A stretch of 10,194 bases of DNA from Candidatus Woesearchaeota archaeon (GTDB taxonomy: Archaea; Nanobdellota; Nanobdellia; Woesearchaeales; UBA525): contig DUGD01000081.1 of assembly GCA_013331575.1 (NCBI GenBank), forward strand, positions 1-10,194, written 5' to 3'. This document shows positions 1-6,353 of this stretch, piece by piece (the first letter of the stretch is position 1; each line of letters opens with the position of its first letter). The position numbers were made by a program, and so were the translations under genes. Below the pieces are notes generated by a model. That model had not been told where the DNA came from, ran no database searches, and saw only the letters and a list, made by a program, of their open reading frames with translations.

Positions 1-1
1 C

Positions 2-511
2 ACGAGCATGGGCTTCACGCCGCTCGAAGGCATGGTCATGGGTACACGCTCCGGCGACATCGACCCGGCCATCATTCCATTCCTCGTCGAGAAAGAGCGC
101 ATGGAGCCGCAGGCAATCCTCAACATGCTGCAGAAGGAGAGCGGGCTCAAGGCACTCGGCGGCGCGAGCGACGTGCGCGACCTCCTCGCGCGCGAGAAGA
201 CCGATCCTGCCGCGAAGCTCGCGCTTGACCTCTTCGCGTATAGGATTAAGACTCGCATCGGCGCGTACATCGCGGCTCTCGGCGGCGTCGATATCATCGT
301 CTTGGGCGGCGGCATCGCCCGATCGTCCGTCATGCGCGAGCGCATCCTCGAGAGGATGGAGTATTTCGGTGTCAAGCTCGACCAGAAGGCCAACGCCCAG
401 AAATCCCTTCCCAATAGGATAGCGAAGGGCAAGACGCTCGTCTACGTGCTCGATGTTGATGAGCAGGCGCACATGCTCAAGCTGGCAAGGAAGTACTTGA
501 AGACAGCATAG
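2..511 (+). CDS. ackA: Acetate kinase, C-terminal part (5' end outside window)
   Basis: The open frame runs in from the left edge and encodes about 169 residues of an acetate/butyrate kinase, which makes ATP from acetyl phosphate and ADP in the cytosol. The first residues give the family signature TSMGFTPLEGMVMGTRSGDIDP in pieces: SMGFTPLEG, then GTRSGDIDP, whose Arg belongs to the substrate pocket in known acetate kinases. Further on, a beta-strand plus Gly-rich turn (DIIVLGGGIARSS) occupies the place of the usual FTGGIGENS, and the end reads LVYVLDVDEQ where the family normally has VIPTNEEL. The C-terminal nucleotide-binding half is therefore divergent, though overall layout and length after the TRSGD motif fit the family. 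The next gene begins 36 bases downstream with its own TATA box. Family membership is fairly sure; the exact substrate is not. Confidence 0.88.
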   Translation, partial: TSMGFTPLEGMVMGTRSGDIDPAIIPFLVEKERMEPQAILNMLQKESGLKALGGASDVRDLLAREKTDPAAKLALDLFAYRIKTRIGAYIAALGGVDIIVLGGGIARSSVMRERILERMEYFGVKLDQKANAQKSLPNRIAKGKTLVYVLDVDEQAHMLKLARKYLKTA

Positions 512-515
512 AAAT

Positions 516-523
516 CTTTTTAT
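516..523 (+). promoter_or_regulatory. Archaeal TATA box for the 548 gene
   Basis: The sequence CTTTTTAT is preceded by the purine-rich GAAAT, as expected for a BRE plus TATA element. Its centre is about 28 bases upstream of the ATG at 548, so transcription would start at or just before the start codon. No Shine-Dalgarno sequence lies in between, which fits a leaderless mRNA. It starts right after the acetate kinase stop codon. Confidence 0.55.
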
Positions 524-547
524 CAGTGTTGTCTCTCCCTTGCGTTC

Positions 548-961
548 ATGAGGGTGGTTATCTGCGGGAGTATGACTGAATCGCGTCTCATGCTTGATCT
601 CGAGCGACGTCTGCGCGAAGATGGGCACAGCGTCGATCTTCCCGAGTTCACCGCGGCGTATGCGTCACTCGAGAATGTAGGTCAGATGCACACTGAGAGC
701 GCGCGGAATAAGATGGAGCACGACCTCATCCGGAAGTATTACTATACAATACGCGATGGGGACGCGATTCTTGTGGCGAATGTCAAGCGTCATGGTATCG
801 ATAATTATATCGGCGGTAACTCTTTTTTGGAGATGGGTTTCGCGCACATTCTCTCGAAACCAATCTATCTGCTCAATCCTGTACCGCAGATGTCGTACTC
901 CGATGAACTCGTCGCAATGAGACCGATCGTCATTAACGGCGATCTTTCACTTATCAGCTGA
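548..961 (+). CDS. Nucleoside 2-deoxyribosyltransferase-like protein
   Basis: This 137-residue protein has the small Rossmann-like layout of the nucleoside 2-deoxyribosyltransferase superfamily. It has an N-terminal strand and glycine turn (MRVVICGSM, 1-9), a helix, a second strand with Asp (DGDAILVAN, 70-78), and the motif YIGGNSFLEMGFAH (87-100), where Glu95 sits in the position of the catalytic nucleophile of the family. A final strand (KPIYLL) follows. Family members cleave or exchange the N-glycosidic bond of nucleosides or nucleotides; the substrate cannot be read here. The length is close to that of short stand-alone members. The start is set by a TATA box about 28 bases upstream and no alternative upstream ATG. 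The gene is convergent with the copper cluster. Some relatives are annotated only as hypothetical, so the enzymatic role is an inference. Confidence 0.75.
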   Translation: MRVVICGSMTESRLMLDLERRLREDGHSVDLPEFTAAYASLENVGQMHTESARNKMEHDLIRKYYYTIRDGDAILVANVKRHGIDNYIGGNSFLEMGFAHILSKPIYLLNPVPQMSYSDELVAMRPIVINGDLSLIS

Positions 962-1190
962 GAATGCATCCTACTTATCTCTGTTGAGCTGCCAACTCCG
1001 GCGTTCGTTATCCACTCGATCTCGTTTTCAATCCAAGCGCTGCGGCGGCCGCACTGCGCTTCCAGCGCAGCACATGATCGCGGGCTCGCATAGTCCCTTC
1101 GTCGCTGTCGCTCCTCGGGAACTCGCCCGCTTCGTCTCGCGCCAAGGCAGCTCTTGCAGCAGTCTTTCTTTCAGTGTTGTGCGAAACGCA
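962..1190. other. Convergent intergenic region with GC-rich hairpins
   Basis: No credible gene lies in these 229 bases between the stops of two converging genes. They contain adjacent inverted repeats. One is TGCGG/CCGCA around CGG at 1041-1053. The next is CTGCGCT/AGCGCAG around TCC at 1054-1070. A longer one pairs GCGGGC (1080-1085) with GCCCGC (1125-1130), enclosing AGTCCC and GGGAACT. A last hairpin TGCG-AAA-CGCA at 1180-1190 directly abuts the stop of the minus-strand gene. A pyrimidine tract (CTTTCTTTC) near 1163-1172 could help end the plus-strand transcript. Likely roles are transcript ends or a decayed repeat. Confidence 0.6.
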
Positions 1191-1979
1191 TCAACCTACA
1201 TATCCGCTCTCTGCCGTCACGAGGTGCATCATGTCGAGCGCGCTCCCCGTCTCCTCGAGGACTCCGACGATAATGGCATCGTTGCCGAAGAGTCCGTCGA
1301 TGGTGTCTCCTGGCTTATTGAATAGCCTGTTCTCGCGCATCATCGTAGCCTCCTTCGCGCCGAGGATGACTGGGTAGTATGTCTTGCCTTCCAGTTCTGT
1401 CGTCTTGTAATCGGTGATGTCGCCCTCCGCGAGCGTTATCTCAGGCAAAGCATCCGTTGTCGCATATCGATAGAAGAATTTTGGAGAGCCGTCAGGTTCG
1501 GTCTTCACCGAGATGCGTCCCTCTTCACCTTGCACCGCGGCGAACTGCCTTTCTGTTAGGAAGTGCGCATCGTCTGCGAGGTCGCCCCGGGCTTTGAGCA
1601 CACCGCCGATGGCGATGTCGATGCCGAAGAAACCTTCGAGTGTGTCGTTGATGTTCGTGAAGAGCTTCTCCTCGCGCATCATGGCCGCTTCGGCGGAACC
1701 GAGCACCATCGTTCTGCTCTCCGGGAGCAATTCTCCCTCTGCCGCGTCGAGCATCATGAGCTTGTTGTTGCTGGCGGAGACGAAGACTTTGAACGCGCCG
1801 TCCGGGAGGAATCCGGTCTTGAACCGAGCGCCGTCGTAGAGAGAAGCGTCCGCCATGACAGGAGCGTTCGGTGCGACTGAGAAGATGTAGTACGCCGAGC
1901 CGACCAGCATGATCGCAGCGATCAATATCAATGGTATGCGTAGTTCTTTCAGTTCCATGTTAAGCACCTGTATCATCAT
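1191..1979 (-). CDS. Membrane-anchored protein with a tandemly duplicated extracytoplasmic domain
   Basis: The 262 residues form one N-terminal membrane segment (about 13-35, LRIPLILIAAIMLVGSAYY) followed by a soluble part expected outside the cell. That part is an internal duplication of about 110 residues. Unit A contains VLGSAEAAMMREEKLF and DTLEGFFG (about 92-118). Unit B contains VILGAKEATMMRENRLF and DTIDGLFG (about 204-232) and ends with a LDMMHLV segment. The pattern of a strand, a helix start and a GDTI-type turn leading to GVLEETG recalls the periplasmic core domain of MacB-type permeases, but there are no permease spans. The gene starts 21 bases after the Cys-tailed peptide and is last in the CopA operon, so a role in external copper handling is inferred. 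The start is uncertain: ATG at 1979 has AGGAT close upstream, while ATG at 1958 has GGTG at good spacing. Confidence 0.8.
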   Translation of the reverse strand: MMIQVLNMELKELRIPLILIAAIMLVGSAYYIFSVAPNAPVMADASLYDGARFKTGFLPDGAFKVFVSASNNKLMMLDAAEGELLPESRTMVLGSAEAAMMREEKLFTNINDTLEGFFGIDIAIGGVLKARGDLADDAHFLTERQFAAVQGEEGRISVKTEPDGSPKFFYRYATTDALPEITLAEGDITDYKTTELEGKTYYPVILGAKEATMMRENRLFNKPGDTIDGLFGNDAIIVGVLEETGSALDMMHLVTAESGYVG

Positions 1980-2000
1980 TTATTATCCTTTATCACTCGT

Positions 2001-2240
2001 TCATCCACCGCAACCGCATCCACCGCCGCCAGAGCCGCATGTGTGGCCTGATGGAGCCGCGTTTTGCGTAGCGTCCATCATGGACGGCGCAGTGTTCGCT
2101 ATCTGTTGCCTGGATCCGGCGCTTGCAGAACCGACAGATACAAACGAGTTCTGACCGGTGATGATGCCAGCGACCGCAACGACGGTTAAGCAGGCCATAA
2201 GCGCGAGCCCCAGCATTGTCAATGGATGCATACGTCCCAT
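2001..2240 (-). CDS. Small membrane-anchored protein with Cys/Gly-rich C-terminal tail
   Basis: This 79-residue protein starts at the ATG at 2240, chosen because a strong GGAGGT lies six bases upstream; a longer in-frame start inside copA would lack this. Residues 6-28 are a hydrophobic segment (LTMLGLALMACLTVVAVAGII), a membrane anchor or uncleaved signal. A Ser/Ala/Gln-rich linker follows, and the protein ends HTCGSGGGGCGCGG, giving His66, Cys68, Cys75 and Cys77 in a glycine setting well suited to soft-metal binding. It begins 23 bases after the CopA stop and is followed after 21 bases by the duplicated-domain protein. I recognise no family. A role as an external or membrane-surface Cu(I) acceptor is inferred from tail chemistry and operon position. 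Confidence 0.8.
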   Translation of the reverse strand: MGRMHPLTMLGLALMACLTVVAVAGIITGQNSFVSVGSASAGSRQQIANTAPSMMDATQNAAPSGHTCGSGGGGCGCGG

Positions 2241-2263
2241 AGTATTACCTCCGACTTCCTGTA

Positions 2264-4489
2264 TCATAGCTTCTTCGTCTTGAGCAGAAGCGAATTTCCC
2301 ACCACGCTCACTGAACTGAGCGCCATGGCTCCGCCCGCGAGTATCGGGGAGAGCAGCCATCCCGTGGAGTAGTAGAGCGCGCCTGCCGCGATGGGGATGC
2401 CGAGCACGTTGTAGATGAGCGCCCAGAACATGTTCTGCCGTATCTTCGACATCGTCAATCGTGAGAGCCGCAGCGCTCGCGGGACGTCTGCCAAATCGTT
2501 GCGCATGAGTACTACGTTGCCCGTCTCCATTGCGACATCGGTGCCGCTGCCCATGGCGATGCCGATATCGGCTTGTGCGAGCGCGGGGGCGTCGTTGATG
2601 CCGTCACCGACCATAGCGACCTTGCGCTTCCCGCCATCCTGCAATCGCTTGACATACATTGCCTTGTCGTGCGGCAGCACTTCCGCGAAGACGCGCTCGG
2701 GCAGTATTCCTGCCTGTTGCGCTATCGCGGTTGCCGTGCGCTTGTTGTCACCGGTTATCATATAGACGTGGAGGCCGAGATGGTGCAGCCTTTCGATAGC
2801 GCCGCGAGCGCTCGGCTTGATAGTGTCCGCAACGGCGATGATGCCCACAAGCTTGTTTGTGGTGGCGAGCAGCATGACGGTCTTGCCTTGGTCCTCGAGT
2901 GCGTTGATGGCGGACGAGGAATCGGTGATGTCGATGCCGTGTTCTTCCATGAGCTTGCGGTTCCCGAATAGGAACTGGTGGTTCTCGAGGTGCGCTGTGA
3001 CGCCGCGGCCCGGGATCGCCTTAAATTCGGTGACATCAATGAGAGGTATCTTGTGCTGTTGTGCGAAACGAACGATTGCCTCGGCGAGCGGGTGTTCCGA
3101 CCTGCGCTCGATGCTGCCGGCGATATGGAGGAGTTCGTGCTGCGTGAGGCCGTGGTACGGCACAGCGTCCGTCACTTCAGGCGTGCCGTTCGTTATGGTG
3201 CCGGTCTTGTCGAAGATGATTGCCTTGACCTTGTGCGCGGTCTCGAGCGCCTCACCGCCTTTGATGAGAATTCCCGACTTCGCGCCCTTGCCCGTACCGA
3301 CCATGATCGCCGTCGGGGTTGCGAGGCCGAGCGCGCAGGGGCACGCGATGACGAGCACCGCGATGGCTGTTTGCAGCGCGAACGCGAACGGCTCGCCGAC
3401 GATGAAGAACCAGATGGCAAACGTGATGATGCTGAGTGCGATGACTATGGGGACGAAGTACGACGAGATGACGTCGGCGAAGCGCTGTATGGGGGCTTTC
3501 TGCCCCTGCGCATCCTCGATGAGCTTGACTATCTGGTTGAGCGTGGTGTTGGCGCCTACTTTTGTGGCCTTCATCGTGAGGCCACCGTGCTTGTTCATTG
3601 TCCCGCCGAAGACGGAGCTGCCGATGCCCTTGTCGACGGGGATTGACTCGCCGGTGAGCATGGATTCGTCGATAGAGCTCGATCCTTCGGTGATCAAACC
3701 ATCGACAGGTATCTTCTCCCCCGGTCTGACGATGATGAGCTCATCGACCTGCACGTCATCGACGGAGACGCGTTCCTCTTTTCCGTCCCGGACGACGATG
3801 GCCGTTTTCGGCGCGACGTTCATGAGCGAGCGTATCGCTTCAGAGGTGCGTCCTTTCGCGCTGTTCTCGAGTAGCTTGCCCAATAGCACGAGTGTGATGA
3901 GGACTGCCGATACCTCGAAGTACTGCGTCATCTCGCGCGCAAAAAAGAGCAGGTATGCGCTATATGCGTACGCGGCGCTAGTGCCGAGCGCGATGAGCGA
4001 ATCCATGTTCGCGCTCTTGTTGCGGAGCGCCGACCACGCGCCGCGGTAGAAATCCCATCCGACGATGAATTGCACTGGCGTTGCGAGGAGGAAGAGGACG
4101 AACGCTGCGTGCGGCACGGTGTATCCAGCGTATTGGTAGAGGATGCCGTCCTCCATGAAGACCATGCCGATGATGAACGCAGGTACTGAGAATGCGAGGC
4201 CGAGTAGGAAGAGGCTGCGTAGGCGGCCGGTCTCCTCTCGTTCGCGTTTGCGCAGGAGTTCAGGATCCTCATCGCTGTGCAGCACGCGCGCTTTGTACCC
4301 TTTTTTCTCGATAGCGTGGATAAGATCATCTTCTTTCGCAGTCTCGTCGACTGCCACGATCGCTTTGTGCGTCGCGTAGTTCACGTTTGCGGACGTGACG
4401 CCGGGAGTCTTGGAGAGGCCGCGTGTGATGAGCGTCGCGCAGCTTGCGCAGTGCATGCCTGATATCGCGAGTCTGATGGTTTTTGCCAC
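2264..4489 (-). CDS. copA: Cu(I)-exporting P1B-type ATPase
   Basis: This 741-residue membrane pump uses ATP to move Cu(I) out of the cytosol. Seen in order: an N-terminal HMA domain with MHCASC (12-17); paired membrane helices; the actuator-domain TGES (279-282); the metal-binding CPC in the sixth membrane segment (383-385); the phosphorylation motif DKTGT (427-431); the P1B-specific His-Pro (466-467); TGDN (579-582); and GDGIND (628-633). Tyr-Asn in helix 7 (693-694) and MALSSVS in helix 8 (722-728) complete the Cu(I) signature of the P1B-1 subgroup, so zinc or cadmium is unlikely. Length is normal for a one-HMA pump. The start codon is GTG, preceded by GTGAT about eight bases upstream. It lies 195 bases downstream of the HMA-membrane gene and is closely followed by two small external-facing genes. 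Confidence 0.97.
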   Translation of the reverse strand: MAKTIRLAISGMHCASCATLITRGLSKTPGVTSANVNYATHKAIVAVDETAKEDDLIHAIEKKGYKARVLHSDEDPELLRKREREETGRLRSLFLLGLAFSVPAFIIGMVFMEDGILYQYAGYTVPHAAFVLFLLATPVQFIVGWDFYRGAWSALRNKSANMDSLIALGTSAAYAYSAYLLFFAREMTQYFEVSAVLITLVLLGKLLENSAKGRTSEAIRSLMNVAPKTAIVVRDGKEERVSVDDVQVDELIIVRPGEKIPVDGLITEGSSSIDESMLTGESIPVDKGIGSSVFGGTMNKHGGLTMKATKVGANTTLNQIVKLIEDAQGQKAPIQRFADVISSYFVPIVIALSIITFAIWFFIVGEPFAFALQTAIAVLVIACPCALGLATPTAIMVGTGKGAKSGILIKGGEALETAHKVKAIIFDKTGTITNGTPEVTDAVPYHGLTQHELLHIAGSIERRSEHPLAEAIVRFAQQHKIPLIDVTEFKAIPGRGVTAHLENHQFLFGNRKLMEEHGIDITDSSSAINALEDQGKTVMLLATTNKLVGIIAVADTIKPSARGAIERLHHLGLHVYMITGDNKRTATAIAQQAGILPERVFAEVLPHDKAMYVKRLQDGGKRKVAMVGDGINDAPALAQADIGIAMGSGTDVAMETGNVVLMRNDLADVPRALRLSRLTMSKIRQNMFWALIYNVLGIPIAAGALYYSTGWLLSPILAGGAMALSSVSVVGNSLLLKTKKL

Positions 4490-4684
4490 AGGGTCATCAC
4501 TCTTAGCATTATTGTTGCATTGTCTCGTTCATCGTTCGCGGAGAGACGCCTTGGAATGGCTCCGAACCACGAGCATTTCTCCGCAGAGAAATCTGGCGAG
4601 CGGTGAGACAATGCTGCGAAACGCAGCTCGTTCTCCGCGTCTCTCGAAATGCGTCTGCGGAAAAAGGAATTTCTATCTTCGCGT
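4490..4684. other. Structured gap upstream of copA
   Basis: These 195 bases hold no credible gene. GCATTGTCTC (4517-4526) is matched by its perfect complement GAGACAATGC (4605-4614), and GAGAGACGC (4541-4549) by GCGTCTCTC (4637-4645); the two pairs interlock, so they could form a pseudoknot or alternative folds in a minus-strand leader. Local hairpins are ATTTCT/AGAAAT (4575-4592) and GCTGCG-AAA-CGCAGC (4613-4627). A T5 run on the minus strand (4661-4665), 19 bases past the stop of the HMA-membrane gene, could be a partial archaeal terminator. No clear TATA box for copA was found, so copA may be read from upstream through this leader. Confidence 0.55.
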
Positions 4685-5590
4685 TCAGTATATCCCTTTT
4701 GGCGTGAATATGATGATCGCGCTGATAAGTGCCATGATGATGAATCCCGCGGCGAGCACGGCGGTGAATGGCCACGGGCGGAGGCCATCTTTCGCGCCGT
4801 CATGCGCATCATGGTACTCTTCATAGATCATGCGCATCATGAACCCGAGGATGATTGTGTCCGTGAGGATGAGGATCGGCAGGAACCATTCTACGTGGTC
4901 GACGACCATCATGACGGTGAGCATCGCTCCCATGGTGCCGCCCATCAATCCTGCCATCATGCCTTCCATGATCCCCATGGTGCCGCAGCAGTTTCCCGCG
5001 TAGACTCCCGCGATGATTCCTACGATCATGCCGACGATCGATCCGGTGAACATGCCATTCGTCAAGCCGACGATGGCGCCGATGCCGAAACCCGTCATCA
5101 TACCGAGGGTCATGCCGACCATCATGCCCGTCATGCAGCTTGTATTGCGCGCGTAGGCGCGTTGATGCCAGAGCGCGACGATGTTCGTGACGATGACGAT
5201 GGGGAGATATATGAGCGGCATGAAGTACTGTTGCTTATAGTCGCCGACCTTCGAGTAGATGCCGTAGATGAGCAGCGTCTGCACGATGAGGAGTACTGTG
5301 AGCGTGAGAAAACCGTTCGTGAGCACCGTCGTCTCTATCGGAATCTCACGTGCCGCTTTGCGCGGGCTCTTCTCTTTTCTCTCTTTCGCGTCATCTGCGA
5401 GGTCATAGCCTCTTGCGCGGAGCGCTTGCCGCATGGCTTCTCTGGGTATTCCCTCGTGCTTCACTAAGGCCTTGCCAGTGTTATGCGCAATACTGGTGAC
5501 TGTAACACCTTGTTTCGCGAGAGCGCGTGTGATGTTCTTCTCGCAGCTAGCGCAATGCATGCCTTCTATCGTTATGTCCTCGGTCTTCAT
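4685..5590 (-). CDS. HMA domain fused to a Met/Gly-rich multi-span membrane protein
   Basis: The 301-residue protein begins with an HMA metal-binding domain (1-65) with GMHCASC (10-16), followed by a basic linker (about 67-82). After it come about seven hydrophobic segments, near 89-111, 121-141, 155-175, 178-198, 203-229, 235-256 and 274-295. The central part is striking: between 150 and 230 there are 17 methionines among many glycines, in runs such as CMTGMMVGMTLGMMTG and MEGMMAGLMGGTMGAM, plus Cys152, Cys201 and Cys202. Met- and Cys-lined helices are how copper transporters coordinate Cu(I). The start at 5590 has GAGGG three to four bases upstream, overlapping the stop of the 67-residue chaperone gene eight bases away, so the two are cotranscribed. 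It lacks ATPase motifs. I do not recognise a named family; a copper channel, importer or donor to CopA is inferred. Confidence 0.88.
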   Translation of the reverse strand: MKTEDITIEGMHCASCEKNITRALAKQGVTVTSIAHNTGKALVKHEGIPREAMRQALRARGYDLADDAKERKEKSPRKAAREIPIETTVLTNGFLTLTVLLIVQTLLIYGIYSKVGDYKQQYFMPLIYLPIVIVTNIVALWHQRAYARNTSCMTGMMVGMTLGMMTGFGIGAIVGLTNGMFTGSIVGMIVGIIAGVYAGNCCGTMGIMEGMMAGLMGGTMGAMLTVMMVVDHVEWFLPILILTDTIILGFMMRMIYEEYHDAHDGAKDGLRPWPFTAVLAAGFIIMALISAIIIFTPKGIY

Positions 5591-5598
5591 AGTATCCC

Positions 5599-5802
5599 TC
5601 AGGCAGTCTTGTATCCTTCCGCCTCTATCAATCGGCGCAGCCGGGCTTCGCTCACAGTCTTATCGTCGAATTCGACGGTCGCATTGCCGTTTTTGAGGCT
5701 GACGTGGGCGTCCACGACGCCTTCCGTCTCCGAAAGGACGTCAGTGAGCAGCGCCTCGCAGCTCGCGCAGTGCATGCCTTGTATGGTGATTGTGGTTTTC
5801 AT
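5599..5802 (-). CDS. copZ: Stand-alone HMA copper chaperone, CopZ-like
   Basis: A 67-residue soluble protein that consists of a single heavy-metal-associated domain with the ferredoxin-like strand-helix pattern. GMHCASC (9-15) supplies the two Cys ligands (12 and 15), and the family's hydrophobic positions are kept in GVVDAHVSL and NATVEF; it ends with EAEGYKTA, typical of the last strand. Proteins of this kind carry Cu(I) in the cytosol to P1B ATPases or their regulators. It is followed after eight bases by the HMA-membrane fusion gene, and a dyad plus TATA-like sequence lie 40-60 bases upstream, so the pair probably forms a regulated transcript. No strong Shine-Dalgarno sequence was seen (only GGGAC nearby). 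Copper rather than zinc or mercury is inferred from the neighbours. Confidence 0.9.
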   Translation of the reverse strand: MKTTITIQGMHCASCEALLTDVLSETEGVVDAHVSLKNGNATVEFDDKTVSEARLRRLIEAEGYKTA

Positions 5803-5840
5803 TTCTGTCCCGTCCTTGGTGTGCTGTTCGTCACATTCTT

Positions 5841-5850
5841 AGTATATGCC
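5841..5850 (-). promoter_or_regulatory. TATA-like element for the chaperone operon
   Basis: On the minus strand the sequence reads GGCATATACT. A start of transcription about 25 bases downstream would fall near 5820, leaving about 18 bases of leader before the ATG at 5802. The element overlaps the dyad at 5846-5861, as expected if a bound regulator blocks TBP/TFB. The match to a consensus is moderate. Confidence 0.4.
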
Positions 5851-5861
5851 GTATATGGCAT
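5846..5861. promoter_or_regulatory. Candidate operator dyad of the chaperone operon
   Basis: ATGCC and GGCAT are perfect inverted five-base arms around GTATAT. The layout ATG-N10-CAT is the same as in the dyad at 6278-6297, next to the start of the ArsR-type gene. The position over the BRE/TATA region of the chaperone operon suits repression by that regulator. Confidence 0.5.
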
Positions 5862-5880
5862 GCTATCCGCTATCGTTATG

Positions 5881-6279
5881 TCACGCTTTCTTCTTGCGCG
5901 TTGTTCGAGCGTTGCGGTGCGTGCAGGTGTCTCCTTCGATGAGGTGTATGCAGTGTGCTCCTGTGTGCGTGTCGATGAGCCGCATGAGCGGTTCGATGGT
6001 CTTGCTGTTGAGCGTGTATATCCGGAATTTGCCGTCGCGTTCTACGCTCACGAAGCCGCAGTTCTCGAGGCGTTTGAGGCAATGGCTGACGCACGTCTGC
6101 TCGAGGCCGGTGGCGTCTATTATCTGGCTGACGTTCTTTCTCCCGGCGCGTAGGCTATTGATGATGTGCAGCCGGTTCTGGTTCGCGAGCGTCTCGAAGA
6201 ATATCGCGTACGCACCGTATCGCAGGGGATCGTCGCCCGTCCGTCGCATGCCGGACTTATCGAGTGATGATTTTTTCAT
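5881..6279 (-). CDS. ArsR/SmtB-family metal-responsive repressor, Cys/His-rich
   Basis: This 132-residue protein is a winged helix-turn-helix regulator. FETLANQNRLHIINSL (28-43) is the ArsR helix-2 region, NVSQIIDATGLEQTCVSHCLKRLENCGFV (49-77, given here as landmark) covers the DNA-reading helix, and VERDGKFRIYTL is the wing. Metal ligands are plentiful: Cys63, His66 and Cys67 lie in the recognition helix, Cys74 just after it, and the last helix carries Asp103, His105, His109, Cys110 and His112, reminiscent of the alpha-5 site of SmtB/CzrA. A basic tail ends the protein. The ATG at 6279 lies about 26 bases from the centre of a TATA box, so the mRNA is probably leaderless. The flanking dyad suggests autoregulation. 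It probably senses copper in this context, but the metal is inferred. Confidence 0.9.
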   Translation of the reverse strand: MKKSSLDKSGMRRTGDDPLRYGAYAIFFETLANQNRLHIINSLRAGRKNVSQIIDATGLEQTCVSHCLKRLENCGFVSVERDGKFRIYTLNSKTIEPLMRLIDTHTGAHCIHLIEGDTCTHRNARTTRKKKA

Positions 6280-6297
6280 ATGATAAAGAAATCATAT
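6278..6297. promoter_or_regulatory. Candidate ArsR-type operator at the regulator start
   Basis: Perfect seven-base arms, ATATGAT and ATCATAT, flank AAAGAA. The pattern ATATGA-N8-TCATAT is that of the known 12-2-12 operators of ArsR/SmtB regulators such as CzrA. It covers the expected transcription start and the start codon of the regulator gene, so binding would shut off its own transcription. Confidence 0.65.
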
Positions 6298-6301
6298 ATT
6301 G

Positions 6302-6309
6302 TTTATAAA
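6302..6309 (-). promoter_or_regulatory. Archaeal TATA box of the regulator gene
   Basis: TTTATAAA is a full archaeal TATA consensus, preceded on the minus strand by the A-rich GGGAAAAAC as BRE. Its centre lies 26 bases before the ATG at 6279, so transcription would begin at about that codon, giving a leaderless mRNA. Confidence 0.7.
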
Positions 6310-6353
6310 GTTTTTCCCGCATCTCCCTTCATGTGCTGTTGCGGTGCCTTCGG

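Noticed and set aside
2001..2360. A longer, 119-residue form of the Cys-tailed peptide beginning inside copA
   Set aside because: The extra 40 residues are out-of-frame copA sequence; the strong GGAGGT at proper spacing supports the start at 2240.
2817..4049. A 410-residue plus-strand frame antisense to copA
   Set aside because: It mirrors the highly conserved CopA coding frame, is Ser/Met/Thr-biased as antisense frames are, and has no promoter or RBS.
4649..5467. A 272-residue plus-strand frame rich in Asp, His and Arg opposite the HMA-membrane gene
   Set aside because: It is the antisense shadow of the Met/Gly-rich coding region (CAT/GAT codons from ATG/ATC); the minus-strand frame has the HMA motif and an RBS.
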